A DNA stretch of 7,920 nt from Acidimicrobiia bacterium. GTDB taxonomy: Bacteria > Actinomycetota > Acidimicrobiia > Acidimicrobiales > Ilumatobacteraceae. The notes below the pieces were generated by a model. That model was not told where the DNA came from, made no database searches, and worked only from the letters and a program-made list of their open reading frames with translations. Positions 1 to 7,475 of the stretch are shown piece by piece (within the stretch, counting starts at the first letter, position 1; each line of letters starts with the position of its first letter). The stretch lies in the NCBI GenBank assembly GCA_010025655.1, contig RGSV01000046.1, positions 1-7,920 of the forward strand, read 5' to 3'. The translations under genes were made by a program, and so were the position numbers.

Positions 1-66
1 GGCATCACGCTGGCGCATGAGTCGGCGATCGGCGACTACGAGTCGCGCCGCCCCGCCTGGCTGTAG
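1..66 (+). CDS. 3' end of an unidentified protein-coding gene (partial)
   Basis: Frame 1 is open from the first base to a TAG at 64-66 and encodes 21 residues ending in ESRRPAWL. Twenty of the 21 codons end in G or C, matching the bias of the definite genes in the window, so this is probably the C-terminus of a real protein whose body lies to the left. The tail contains an acidic/aromatic stretch (GDYESRRPAW), but it is too short to assign a family and I do not recognise it. The gene converges on the helicase at 151-1326. The 84 bases between the two stop codons hold tandem repeats and no T-rich terminator. Confidence 0.5.
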   Translation, partial: GITLAHESAIGDYESRRPAWL

Positions 67-95
67 CGCCGACGTATCTCGCGGCGTGCGCTTGC

Positions 96-170
96 TGCGC
101 TGAGGCGTTCGAGAGCTGACTGCGCTTACGCGTTCGCGGGCCTGCCGCGCTTAGGCGTTCGCCGGCGCAA
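96..170. repeat. Three tandem imperfect 25-bp repeats
   Basis: Units begin at 96, 121 and 146, an exact 25-bp period. The first 16 bases of each unit are nearly identical (TGCGCTGAGGCGTTCG, TGCGCTTACGCGTTCG, CGCGCTTAGGCGTTCG); the last 9 bases diverge. Units 2 and 3 contain small self-complementary cores (CGCG-TT-CGCG at 129-138 and GGCG-TT-CGCC at 154-163), and the GCGC pairs at 147-150 and 165-168 could extend the second. The third unit contains the helicase stop codon (151-153, minus strand), so the array covers the helicase 3' end and the convergent intergenic gap. It could act as a weak hairpin-type end signal, but no T tract follows on either strand. A simple tandem duplication of the gene's tail is equally possible. 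Confidence 0.7.
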
Positions 171-1326
171 GAAACAACGACAAGTCGGCCAGTCGCTTGT
201 CGTTGGAGAACACCTCGATCGGTGGTTGGGGCTCGAGGCGCAAACCTCGTTGAATGATGCGGCACGTCGTGTGCTGGTTGTATTCCGCCAGCGTCACCGC
301 CCAACCGTCGCGACCAGCGCGAGCCGTGCGACCCGAACGATGGAGATACGTCTTCACGTCGATAGGTGGTTCGTAGTGCACCACGGCCGCAACATCATCG
401 ATGTCGATGCCGCGGGCGGCGACATCAGTGGCCACTAGTACGTTGAGCGTGCCGTCGGCGAACTTGGCGAGCGATCGCTCGCGTGCCGCCTGTGTCATGT
501 CGCCGTGAATCGCCGATGCCTTGACCTTCAGTTTCTGCAGTGACTCGGCCACTTTGTCGCACAATCGCTTGGTGTCGCAGAACACCACGGTCTTGCCCGC
601 GCCGTCGGCCACGGCGGCAACGACGCGGTCTTTGTCCATGCGGTGCACGGCCAGAAACAGGTGTCGCATGGTGCCGACGGTGGCGGTGGGTGCATCAATC
701 GACACTTCGCGCGGATCGTTCATGTAGCGACGCACGAGGTTGCCCACCTGGCCATCGAGCGTGGCGGAAAACAGCATCGTCTGGTGCGGTGACGTCACCT
801 TGCGCAACACCCACTCGACTTGGGGCATGAACCCCTCGTCGGCCATGCGGTCGGCTTCGTCAATCACCACGACCTGCACGTCGGCAAGGGTGAGTTCTTC
901 TTCTTTCAACAAGTCGATGAGGCGCAACGGCGTGGCGACGACGAGTTCGACGCCGGCCGCGAGTGCGGTGATCTGGTCGTCGCGCGATGCCCCGCCGTAC
1001 ACCGCGAGCACCCGCCGGTCGCACTTGGCGCCAATCGGGGCGAGCACCTCGGCGACCTGCAGGGCAAGTTCACGAGTGGGCACCAAGACGAGCCCGCGGG
1101 GTGCGCGCGGGGCGTTCGCGGCATCCATGCGAGCGAGCATCGGCACTCCGAAAGCGAGCGTCTTGCCCGAGCCCGTGCGGGCGCGTCCGCAGAGGTCAAC
1201 GCCGGTGAGGGCAACGGGGATTGCCTCAGTTTGAATGGCGAACGGGGCCGTGAACCCTGCGGCGGCGAGACCGGCATCTACTTGAGGTGGCACGCCGAGT
1301 GCGGCGAATGCGGTGGAAGACGTCAT
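151..1326 (-). CDS. DEAD-box ATP-dependent RNA helicase (core-only, 391 aa)
   Basis: A cytoplasmic enzyme predicted to unwind or remodel RNA duplexes using ATP, typically in ribosome assembly or mRNA turnover. All core motifs are present in order: Q-motif region (about 24-40, with F29 and Q32), motif I ARTGSGKT (49-56), Ia PTRELA (83-88), GG (111-112), II DEAD (156-159), III SAT (187-189), IV VVFCDT (247-252), V ATDVAARGIDI (299-309) and VI HRSGRTARAG (329-338). The protein stops about 50 residues after motif VI. It therefore lacks the basic or RNA-binding C-terminal tail of RhlE, DeaD or DbpA types, and no specific symbol is justified. One oddity is motif Ib, which reads TPLR (132-135) instead of the usual TPGR. 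The ATG is supported by GAGGG six bases upstream (1333-1337, minus strand). It is transcribed divergently from the small ORF/hss unit. Confidence 0.95.
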   Translation of the reverse strand: MTSSTAFAALGVPPQVDAGLAAAGFTAPFAIQTEAIPVALTGVDLCGRARTGSGKTLAFGVPMLARMDAANAPRAPRGLVLVPTRELALQVAEVLAPIGAKCDRRVLAVYGGASRDDQITALAAGVELVVATPLRLIDLLKEEELTLADVQVVVIDEADRMADEGFMPQVEWVLRKVTSPHQTMLFSATLDGQVGNLVRRYMNDPREVSIDAPTATVGTMRHLFLAVHRMDKDRVVAAVADGAGKTVVFCDTKRLCDKVAESLQKLKVKASAIHGDMTQAARERSLAKFADGTLNVLVATDVAARGIDIDDVAAVVHYEPPIDVKTYLHRSGRTARAGRDGWAVTLAEYNQHTTCRIIQRGLRLEPQPPIEVFSNDKRLADLSLFLAPANA

Positions 1327-1413
1327 CTACTGCCCTCATGCTACGAGTGGCGTGTGCGCACGCTGTCGTCGAGCGAGGCGTTCGCGTCGATCGTCGCTCG
1401 CAACCATTGTCGC

Positions 1414-1441
1414 CCGATACTGACTCGTGAGTCAGTATCGG
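1414..1441. promoter_or_regulatory. Perfect 28-bp palindrome, candidate operator
   Basis: Left arm CCGATACTGACTC (1414-1426) and right arm GAGTCAGTATCGG (1429-1441) are exact reverse complements of 13 bp separated by GT. It lies in the divergent gap between the helicase and the small ORF/hss unit, 16 bp upstream of a candidate -35 box. No T tract follows, so it is not an intrinsic terminator. The size and symmetry fit a dimeric repressor or activator site such as those of TetR-type regulators. No regulator gene lies in the window, so the binding protein is unknown. Confidence 0.75.
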
Positions 1442-1453
1442 CTGACAAGTCAG
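1442..1453. promoter_or_regulatory. Second, adjoining palindrome (CTGAC-AA-GTCAG)
   Basis: CTGAC (1442-1446) and GTCAG (1449-1453) are perfect 5-bp arms around AA, directly abutting the larger palindrome. The shared inner element TGAC...GTCA suggests a second, weaker half of the same control site (TGACTCGTGAGTCA at 1421-1434 versus TGACAAGTCA at 1443-1452), although the spacing inside the two sites differs. It ends 4 bp before the candidate -35 box. Confidence 0.5.
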
Positions 1454-1457
1454 ACAG

Positions 1458-1486
1458 TAGACGGCGCCAGCATTTCTCGCTATGGT
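1458..1486 (+). promoter_or_regulatory. Candidate promoter for the small ORF/hss unit
   Basis: TAGACG (1458-1463) matches the TTGACA consensus at four of six positions, and TATGGT (1481-1486) fits the TAnnnT -10 pattern of actinobacteria; the spacer is 17 bp. The predicted start of transcription falls at about 1493-1495, on or just before the ATG at 1495. There is no Shine-Dalgarno sequence there, so the transcript would be leaderless or nearly so. Assigned by pattern only. Confidence 0.5.
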
Positions 1487-1494
1487 GCTATGCG

Positions 1495-1677
1495 ATGTCA
1501 ACGCCCTCTTCATCGCACGTCGTGCTGACCGATGCCAGTACTGGTCGCAAAGGTTTGCCGTACGACTGGCAGGCGTTGCTCATTCCCAGTGACACCGTGT
1601 TCGAAGCATCGCTGCAGATGATGCTCGCCACGCCGACCGTCGCGTCGCGCAGTCGCAAGTCGCGCCGCCGCTCGTGA
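1495..1677 (+). CDS. Small protein of unknown function, overlapping the hss start
   Basis: A 60-codon ORF from ATG 1495 to TGA 1675-1677, encoding a protein that begins MSTPSSSHVV and ends in a strongly basic tail (SRSRKSRRRS, residues 51-60). I do not recognise it, and I see no signal peptide or membrane segment. Support for translation: about 77% of codons end in G or C; the ATG sits 8 nt past a TAnnnT box, as in leaderless actinobacterial genes; and its stop overlaps the GTG of homospermidine synthase by 4 nt (GTGA, 1674-1677), the classic arrangement for translational coupling. hss has no Shine-Dalgarno of its own, so this ORF may serve mainly to deliver ribosomes to hss. It might instead be an untranslated 5' region. 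The frame also stays open far upstream, but that part is antisense to the helicase. Confidence 0.5.
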   Translation: MSTPSSSHVVLTDASTGRKGLPYDWQALLIPSDTVFEASLQMMLATPTVASRSRKSRRRS

Positions 1678-3173
1678 CCATCGACCTCTCCCAGGTCGGT
1701 AAACACCGACCGAACCGCACACTCGTCTTGGGTTGTGGTTCCGTTGCTCAGGCCACGGTGCCCATCCTCGTGCGCGACGTGAAACTGCCGCCCGCCAGCA
1801 TCACCATCGTTGACTTCGTTGACAATCGCAGCCGTGTGGCCGATTCGCTTGCCGCCGGCGTGAAGTACGAACAGGGTCGCGTGACGAAAGAGAACCTCGA
1901 TGAGTTTCTCTCGGCCCGCGTCGGTCAAGGCGATCTCATCTTGGATCTTGCGTGGAACATTGACTGCCCAACCATCCTCACGTGGTGCCGTGACCACGGC
2001 GTGCGATATCTGAACACGAGCGTCGAGCTGTGGGATCCGTACTACGACATGCACAACACTCCGCCACTCGAACGCACGCTGTATGTGCGCCACCAGAGCA
2101 TCCGTCGCATGATCGAATCGTGGCCCAACAATGATGGGCCGTCTGCGGTGCTCGAACACGGTGCCAACCCTGGTTTGGTGAGCCACTTCGCTAAGCGCGC
2201 ACTGACCGAGATTGCGACCGCGCTGCTCAAAGACAAGAAGGCCGGCGACCGCGCGAAGTTCATCGAGGGCGCACTTGCCGACAAGCGCTACAACACGTTG
2301 GCGATGCTGACTGGCACGAAAGTGATTCACATCAGCGAACGAGACACCCAGATCACGAGCCAACCCAAACGGGTCGATGAATTCGTCAATACGTGGTCAA
2401 TCGAGGGCTTCTACGAAGAAGGTGTGGCACCAGCAGAGATGGGCTGGGGCACGCATGAGCGCTGGCTACCGCACAACGCCCATGTGCATGATGACGATGG
2501 CCCCTGCAACCAGATCGCACTCGCCCAACCAGGAATGGAAACCTGGGTGCGCTCGTGGGTGCCAGCGGGCGAGATCTTGGGCATGGTGATTCGCCACGGC
2601 GAGGCCTACACGATGAGCGACCACCTCACCGTGTGGAACGATGACGGCACCGCAAAGTATCGCCCGACTGTGCACTACTCGTATTGCCCTACGGATGCCG
2701 CGATCATGAGCGTGCAAGAACTGCGCATGCGCAATTGGAAGATGCAGTCGGGCCAGCGCATCTTGAACAACGAGATCGAGTCGGGTCGCGACGAACTCGG
2801 CGTGTTGCTGATGGGTCACGATTACAAGTCGTGGTGGACGGGTTCACTGCTCAGCATCGACGAGGCGCGGGCAATCCTGCCGGGTCAGAGCGCTACCACG
2901 CTGCAGGTCGCCTGCTCGGTGGTGGCCGCGGCGTGCTGGATGATGAACAACCCGTCGGCAGGCATTCGCGTGCCCGACGATCTGCCATACGAAGACGTGC
3001 TGAACGTCGCCTACCCCTACCTCGGCACATTCCACTCAGCAGCCGTCGATTGGGATCCACTGAAAAACCGCAATGACCTCTTCCCCGGTTTCGGCAACGG
3101 CCCTACACGCCTCGACGCCACCGACCCTTGGCAGTTCGCCAACTTCATCGTGCCCACCCCGCGCGCGGTGTAG
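1674..3173 (+). CDS. hss: Homospermidine synthase (saccharopine dehydrogenase-like fold)
   Basis: Predicted to use NAD+ to join putrescine with a second aminobutyl group (from putrescine or spermidine), giving sym-homospermidine, a cytosolic polyamine. At 499 aa it is slightly longer than the Blastochloris viridis enzyme (about 477 aa). Recalled alignment to that enzyme is strong across its length, for example HISERDTQ (219-226), the block NTWSIEGF (239-246), GWGTHERW (257-264) and DELGVLL (373-379). Residues reported important there have counterparts: E118 (E117), N165 (N162), E222 (E210), W241 (W229, cation-pi), E249 (E237), H308 (H296), E310 (E298), D373 (D361). D94 appears replaced by N95 in WNID. 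The Rossmann motif is GCGSVA (20-25), with Ala for the third Gly. GTG 1674 is the only start codon after the in-frame stop at 1590. There is no Shine-Dalgarno; coupling to the preceding ORF is likely. Confidence 0.93.
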   Translation: MTIDLSQVGKHRPNRTLVLGCGSVAQATVPILVRDVKLPPASITIVDFVDNRSRVADSLAAGVKYEQGRVTKENLDEFLSARVGQGDLILDLAWNIDCPTILTWCRDHGVRYLNTSVELWDPYYDMHNTPPLERTLYVRHQSIRRMIESWPNNDGPSAVLEHGANPGLVSHFAKRALTEIATALLKDKKAGDRAKFIEGALADKRYNTLAMLTGTKVIHISERDTQITSQPKRVDEFVNTWSIEGFYEEGVAPAEMGWGTHERWLPHNAHVHDDDGPCNQIALAQPGMETWVRSWVPAGEILGMVIRHGEAYTMSDHLTVWNDDGTAKYRPTVHYSYCPTDAAIMSVQELRMRNWKMQSGQRILNNEIESGRDELGVLLMGHDYKSWWTGSLLSIDEARAILPGQSATTLQVACSVVAAACWMMNNPSAGIRVPDDLPYEDVLNVAYPYLGTFHSAAVDWDPLKNRNDLFPGFGNGPTRLDATDPWQFANFIVPTPRAV

Positions 3174-3188
3174 CCAGGGTCGCGCCGA

Positions 3189-3194
3189 TACGCT
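3189..3194 (+). promoter_or_regulatory. Candidate -10 box of the leuA leader transcript
   Basis: TACGCT fits TAnnnT and lies 11 nt before the leader-peptide ATG (3205), which itself directly follows an in-frame GTG (3202). A start of transcription at about 3201-3202 would make the leader peptide leaderless or nearly so, consistent with the lack of a Shine-Dalgarno there. I see no good -35 about 17 bp upstream, inside the 3' end of hss, so the assignment is weak. Confidence 0.35.
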
Positions 3195-3204
3195 CAACTC
3201 AGTG

Positions 3205-3237
3205 ATGCGACGCGCACTCGGCCTCCTCCTTACCTAG
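3205..3237 (+). CDS. leuL: Leucine-rich leader peptide of the leuA attenuator
   Basis: The ATG at 3205 opens a 10-codon ORF encoding MRRALGLLLT, ending with TAG at 3235-3237. Four of ten residues are leucine, three of them consecutive (CTC CTC CTT, 3223-3231). It lies upstream of a stable hairpin, an intrinsic terminator and leuA, the layout of a leucine-responsive attenuator. Charged tRNA-Leu lets the ribosome run to the stop; scarcity stalls it on the Leu codons. The stop codon shares its last base with the first base of the hairpin stem (3237), so ribosome position would directly affect folding. No Shine-Dalgarno is visible; GTG 3202 is an alternative start adding one residue. The peptide itself probably has no function beyond control. 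Confidence 0.85.
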   Translation: MRRALGLLLT

Positions 3238-3267
3238 CGGCGTCGGCCGCCATATTGCCGACGTCGC
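3237..3267 (+). promoter_or_regulatory. Leader RNA hairpin 1 of the leuA attenuator
   Basis: GCGGCGTCGGC (3237-3247) pairs with GCCGACGTCGC (3257-3267) over 11 bp with one G-U, closing a 9-nt loop. It begins at the last base of the leader-peptide stop codon. Its loop contains GCCAT (3249-3253), complementary to ATGGC (3285-3289) in the loop and right arm of the terminator, so a pseudoknot or kissing contact is possible. Comparative work has described a conserved pseudoknot (the LEU element) upstream of actinobacterial leuA; whether this leader is a member cannot be judged without alignment. Confidence 0.8.
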
Positions 3268-3271
3268 GCCC

Positions 3272-3305
3272 ACTCCCGAGCCAAATGGCCGGGAGTTTTT
3301 CTTTT
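3272..3305 (+). terminator. Intrinsic terminator (attenuator) upstream of leuA
   Basis: ACTCCCG-A-GCC (3272-3282) pairs with GGC-CGGGAGT (3287-3296) as a 10-bp stem with one bulged A (3279) and an AAAT tetraloop. It is followed by TTTTT-C-TTTT (3296-3305). This is the only textbook rho-independent terminator in the window. It lies about 70 nt before the leuA start, so it would abort leuA transcription unless the leader adopts another fold. Leader segments able to compete for its arms are CTCGG (3217-3221, with CCGAG 3276-3280) and CGGCC (3219-3223 and 3244-3248, with GGCCG 3287-3291). It could also end hss read-through transcripts. Confidence 0.92.
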
Positions 3306-3345
3306 CCGCCCACTGCACGCAGCAAACACCACTCCACATCGCTAG

Positions 3346-5058
<1,713 letters not shown>

Positions 5059-5062
5059 ACTG

Positions 5063-7414
5063 TTAGTTACGCCTCGGTGTCGCATCGTCACTGAGCACGT
5101 CTTCGATTTCGAGCTCGAAGTCAGGGTCGTCGACGACCGACGTGTCGTTGTACGAGGTGCCCTCGACGTCAATCTTCGGCAGCAGGCGGTCAAGCCAGCG
5201 TGGCAGCCACCAGTTGCGGTCGCCGAGTAGTTCCATCGTGGCGGGCACCAGCAACATGCGCACGACGGTGGCATCAAGGAATACCGCGACGGCGAGACCA
5301 AAGCCGAACATCTTGATGCTGCGATCAGCTTCAAGCACGAAACTGCCGAAGACGAAGACCATGATTGCCGCCGCAGCGGTGATGACGCGGGCGGTGTTGG
5401 CGAGGCCGTCGGCAACGGCGAGTTCGTTGTCGCCGGTGCGGTCGTATTCCTCCTTCACGCGCGACAGCAAAAAGACCTCATAGTCCATCGACAAGCCGAA
5501 GACGATGGCGAACATCATCACCGGTAGCCATGGGTCGATCGGGGCGCTGCCGCCGAGTCCGACGAGTGCTGAACCCCATCCCCACTGAAACACTGCGACG
5601 ACCGCGCCATAGGCCGAGCCGATGGAAAGCAGGTTCATGATCACGGCCTTTAGCGGCACGAGCAGCGAACGAAAGACCGCCATCAAGAGCACGAACGAGA
5701 GTGCGAGTACGACGGCAAAGAAGGTCGGCAGACGATCAGCCAGATAGCCGCTGAAGTCAACGTTGACCGCCACCGTGCCGGTGACCTTGACGGCGAGACC
5801 ACTATCGCCGGCAGCCTGTGGCAATACCTCGTCGCGCAGAGCATTGACGAGCTCGGCCGCCTCGACTGATTGTGGGGCGTCGGTTGGATACAGCGTCCAC
5901 AACACGGCGGTGGGTGACGCGGGGTTGTTGGGCACTGCCGGTGACGCGAAGGCGACACCCGGGATTGCGGCGAGTGCCTGCGACACCGATTGTGCAGCAG
6001 CGAGTTGTTGCGGCGACTCGATGGCGGCCACGAGCGTAAGTGGCCCATTGAAGCCCGGACCGAAACCGTCAGCGAGCAGGTCGTAGGCGCGCTTGGTGGT
6101 GGTGTCGGCCGGATAGTTGCCTTCGTCGGCAAAGCCAAGTCGCAAGTCGAGCACCGGCAGGGCGATCACGAGTAAGACGCCCGCGCCGACGACGAGTGAT
6201 GTCCACGGTCGACGCTGCACGACACGGCTCCATCTGAACGCAGTGGTCTCGTGCATCGGCTTCACGCGACGCGTGGCAAGCGGCGTACGCAACGCGGGGA
6301 TGAACGAGCCCGCCACCAGCACCAGCGCTGCGAGCGGGGCTGCCCAGAACATCCACTGCTGCTTGAGGCCGTAGCCGACGAGAGTGACAGCGACGAGGCC
6401 GGCCGAGACGACGCCGCGCCAGCGGGTGATCTCGACTCGGTCGCCGACGAAACCGAGCAGCGCAGGCAGCAACGTCACCGACGCCAGCATCGTGAACAGC
6501 ACGGTGATTGATGCACCAATCGCCAGACCGTTCATGAACGACACGCCCATGATCAACATGCCAAGCAGCGAGATGACCACGGTGGTACCGGCAAAGATCA
6601 CCGCACGACCGGCGGTGTTGATTGCTTCGGCAGTCGCGTCAGCGCAGGTGTTGCCGCGGCGGCGTGATTCGCGATATCGAGTAACAATGAACAACGCGTA
6701 ATCGATGCCGACGCCAAGGCCAATCATCACGCCAAGCGTCGTCGCGACATCGGGAATGGTGAAGAGATTCGACGCCAGCGTCACGACGAGCACGCCGACA
6801 CCTATGCCACCGAAGGCCGTGCCGATCGGCAGTCCCATCGCCAACACCGAGCCGAAAGCAAAGATCAAGATGACGATGGCAAACGCGAGGCCGAGCACCT
6901 CGGAGGTTGGCGCCTCGAACTCGGCGAATACTTCGCCGCCGTACTCAATCTGCACACCATCAACGACCGGCTCGACGGCTTTCATCTCTTGGTAGATCGA
7001 CTGGAACTGTTCCACCGCATCGATCTCGGCCGGAAACGTGACGGTCGCAAAGGCAATGGTGCCCCGCGGGGACACCTGGCGCGCTCCCTCAGCTCTGAAG
7101 GGGCTCACGACGCGCAAGTCGGGGCGGCCATCGAGTAGCGCGAAGTAGTCATTCAACGCCGACTGCTGGGTCTCGTTGAAACCGCCGGCTGAGCGCACGA
7201 CGATGGTGCCACTGCGGCCGCTCTCGTCACCGCCGAAGCGCTCTTCGAGCAGATCAAAGCCCTGAGCGCTCTCCACATTCGGCAAATTGAACTGCAGCGA
7301 GAAACTATTGCCGAACACACCGACGCCAGCAGCAAGGGCGACGATGATCGCGAGCCAGATTGCGACGACCACCCGTCGATGGGCGTGGGCAATGACACCA
7401 ATTCTCTTCAACAT
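5063..7414 (-). CDS. MMPL/RND-family membrane transporter
   Basis: A 783-aa inner-membrane, proton-driven transporter of the MmpL type; the substrate (often lipids or hydrophobic compounds in this family) cannot be told from sequence. Two repeated halves are visible: TM1 (about 14-35), an external domain (36-172), TM2-6 (173-322), then TM7 (405-423), a second external domain (424-557) and TM8-12 (562-727). The Asp-Tyr pairs of the proton relay are present in TM4 (GIDYALF, D238-Y239) and TM10 (SMDYEVFLLSR, D644-Y645). Between TM6 and TM7 lies an extra hydrophobic pair (about 334-352 and 356-374), suggesting 14 rather than 12 membrane spans. The C-terminal tail (about 750-780) is acidic and short, without the long cytosolic domain of MmpL3. 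The first ATG fits the family's usual N-terminus. No Shine-Dalgarno precedes it, so a leaderless transcript is possible. It diverges from the ferredoxin-pyrF unit. Confidence 0.93.
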   Translation of the reverse strand: MLKRIGVIAHAHRRVVVAIWLAIIVALAAGVGVFGNSFSLQFNLPNVESAQGFDLLEERFGGDESGRSGTIVVRSAGGFNETQQSALNDYFALLDGRPDLRVVSPFRAEGARQVSPRGTIAFATVTFPAEIDAVEQFQSIYQEMKAVEPVVDGVQIEYGGEVFAEFEAPTSEVLGLAFAIVILIFAFGSVLAMGLPIGTAFGGIGVGVLVVTLASNLFTIPDVATTLGVMIGLGVGIDYALFIVTRYRESRRRGNTCADATAEAINTAGRAVIFAGTTVVISLLGMLIMGVSFMNGLAIGASITVLFTMLASVTLLPALLGFVGDRVEITRWRGVVSAGLVAVTLVGYGLKQQWMFWAAPLAALVLVAGSFIPALRTPLATRRVKPMHETTAFRWSRVVQRRPWTSLVVGAGVLLVIALPVLDLRLGFADEGNYPADTTTKRAYDLLADGFGPGFNGPLTLVAAIESPQQLAAAQSVSQALAAIPGVAFASPAVPNNPASPTAVLWTLYPTDAPQSVEAAELVNALRDEVLPQAAGDSGLAVKVTGTVAVNVDFSGYLADRLPTFFAVVLALSFVLLMAVFRSLLVPLKAVIMNLLSIGSAYGAVVAVFQWGWGSALVGLGGSAPIDPWLPVMMFAIVFGLSMDYEVFLLSRVKEEYDRTGDNELAVADGLANTARVITAAAAIMVFVFGSFVLEADRSIKMFGFGLAVAVFLDATVVRMLLVPATMELLGDRNWWLPRWLDRLLPKIDVEGTSYNDTSVVDDPDFELEIEDVLSDDATPRRN

Positions 7415-7443
7415 GGGGGTGAGCAGAGGCTACGAGAATGCGT

Positions 7444-7466
7444 CGCGCCAACTAGCGTCTGGCGCG
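7444..7466. promoter_or_regulatory. Inverted repeat abutting the ferredoxin ribosome binding site
   Basis: CGCGCCA (7444-7450) and TGGCGCG (7460-7466) are perfect 7-bp arms around a 9-nt spacer, in the 61-bp divergent gap between the transporter and the ferredoxin. The right arm shares its last base with the Shine-Dalgarno GGGAGG (7466-7471). As RNA it would form a hairpin next to the ribosome site; as DNA it could be an operator placed to affect both divergent genes. A TAnnnT box (TAGCGT, 7453-7458) sits in the spacer, but without a credible -35 box. Confidence 0.5.
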
Positions 7467-7475
7467 GGAGGTGTC

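Noticed and set aside
1414..1441. Palindrome as an intrinsic terminator
   Set aside because: No T tract follows on either strand, and it lies upstream of, not after, the divergent genes.
820..1494. Plus-strand open frame continuous with the small ORF upstream of hss
   Set aside because: Most of it is antisense to the DEAD-box helicase motifs and it crosses the palindrome and promoter region. Only the part from ATG 1495 has independent support.
1488..2363. Long open frame on the minus strand (about 290 codons) opposite hss
   Set aside because: It is antisense to hss, which has clear family motifs and conserved active-site residues. The product shows no recognisable domain, and the open frame follows from the GC-rich codon pattern.
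7287..7475. Longer N-terminus for the ferredoxin
   Set aside because: The extension is antisense to the transporter's first residues, and the GTG at 7476 has a strong GGGAGG just upstream and gives the normal ferredoxin length.
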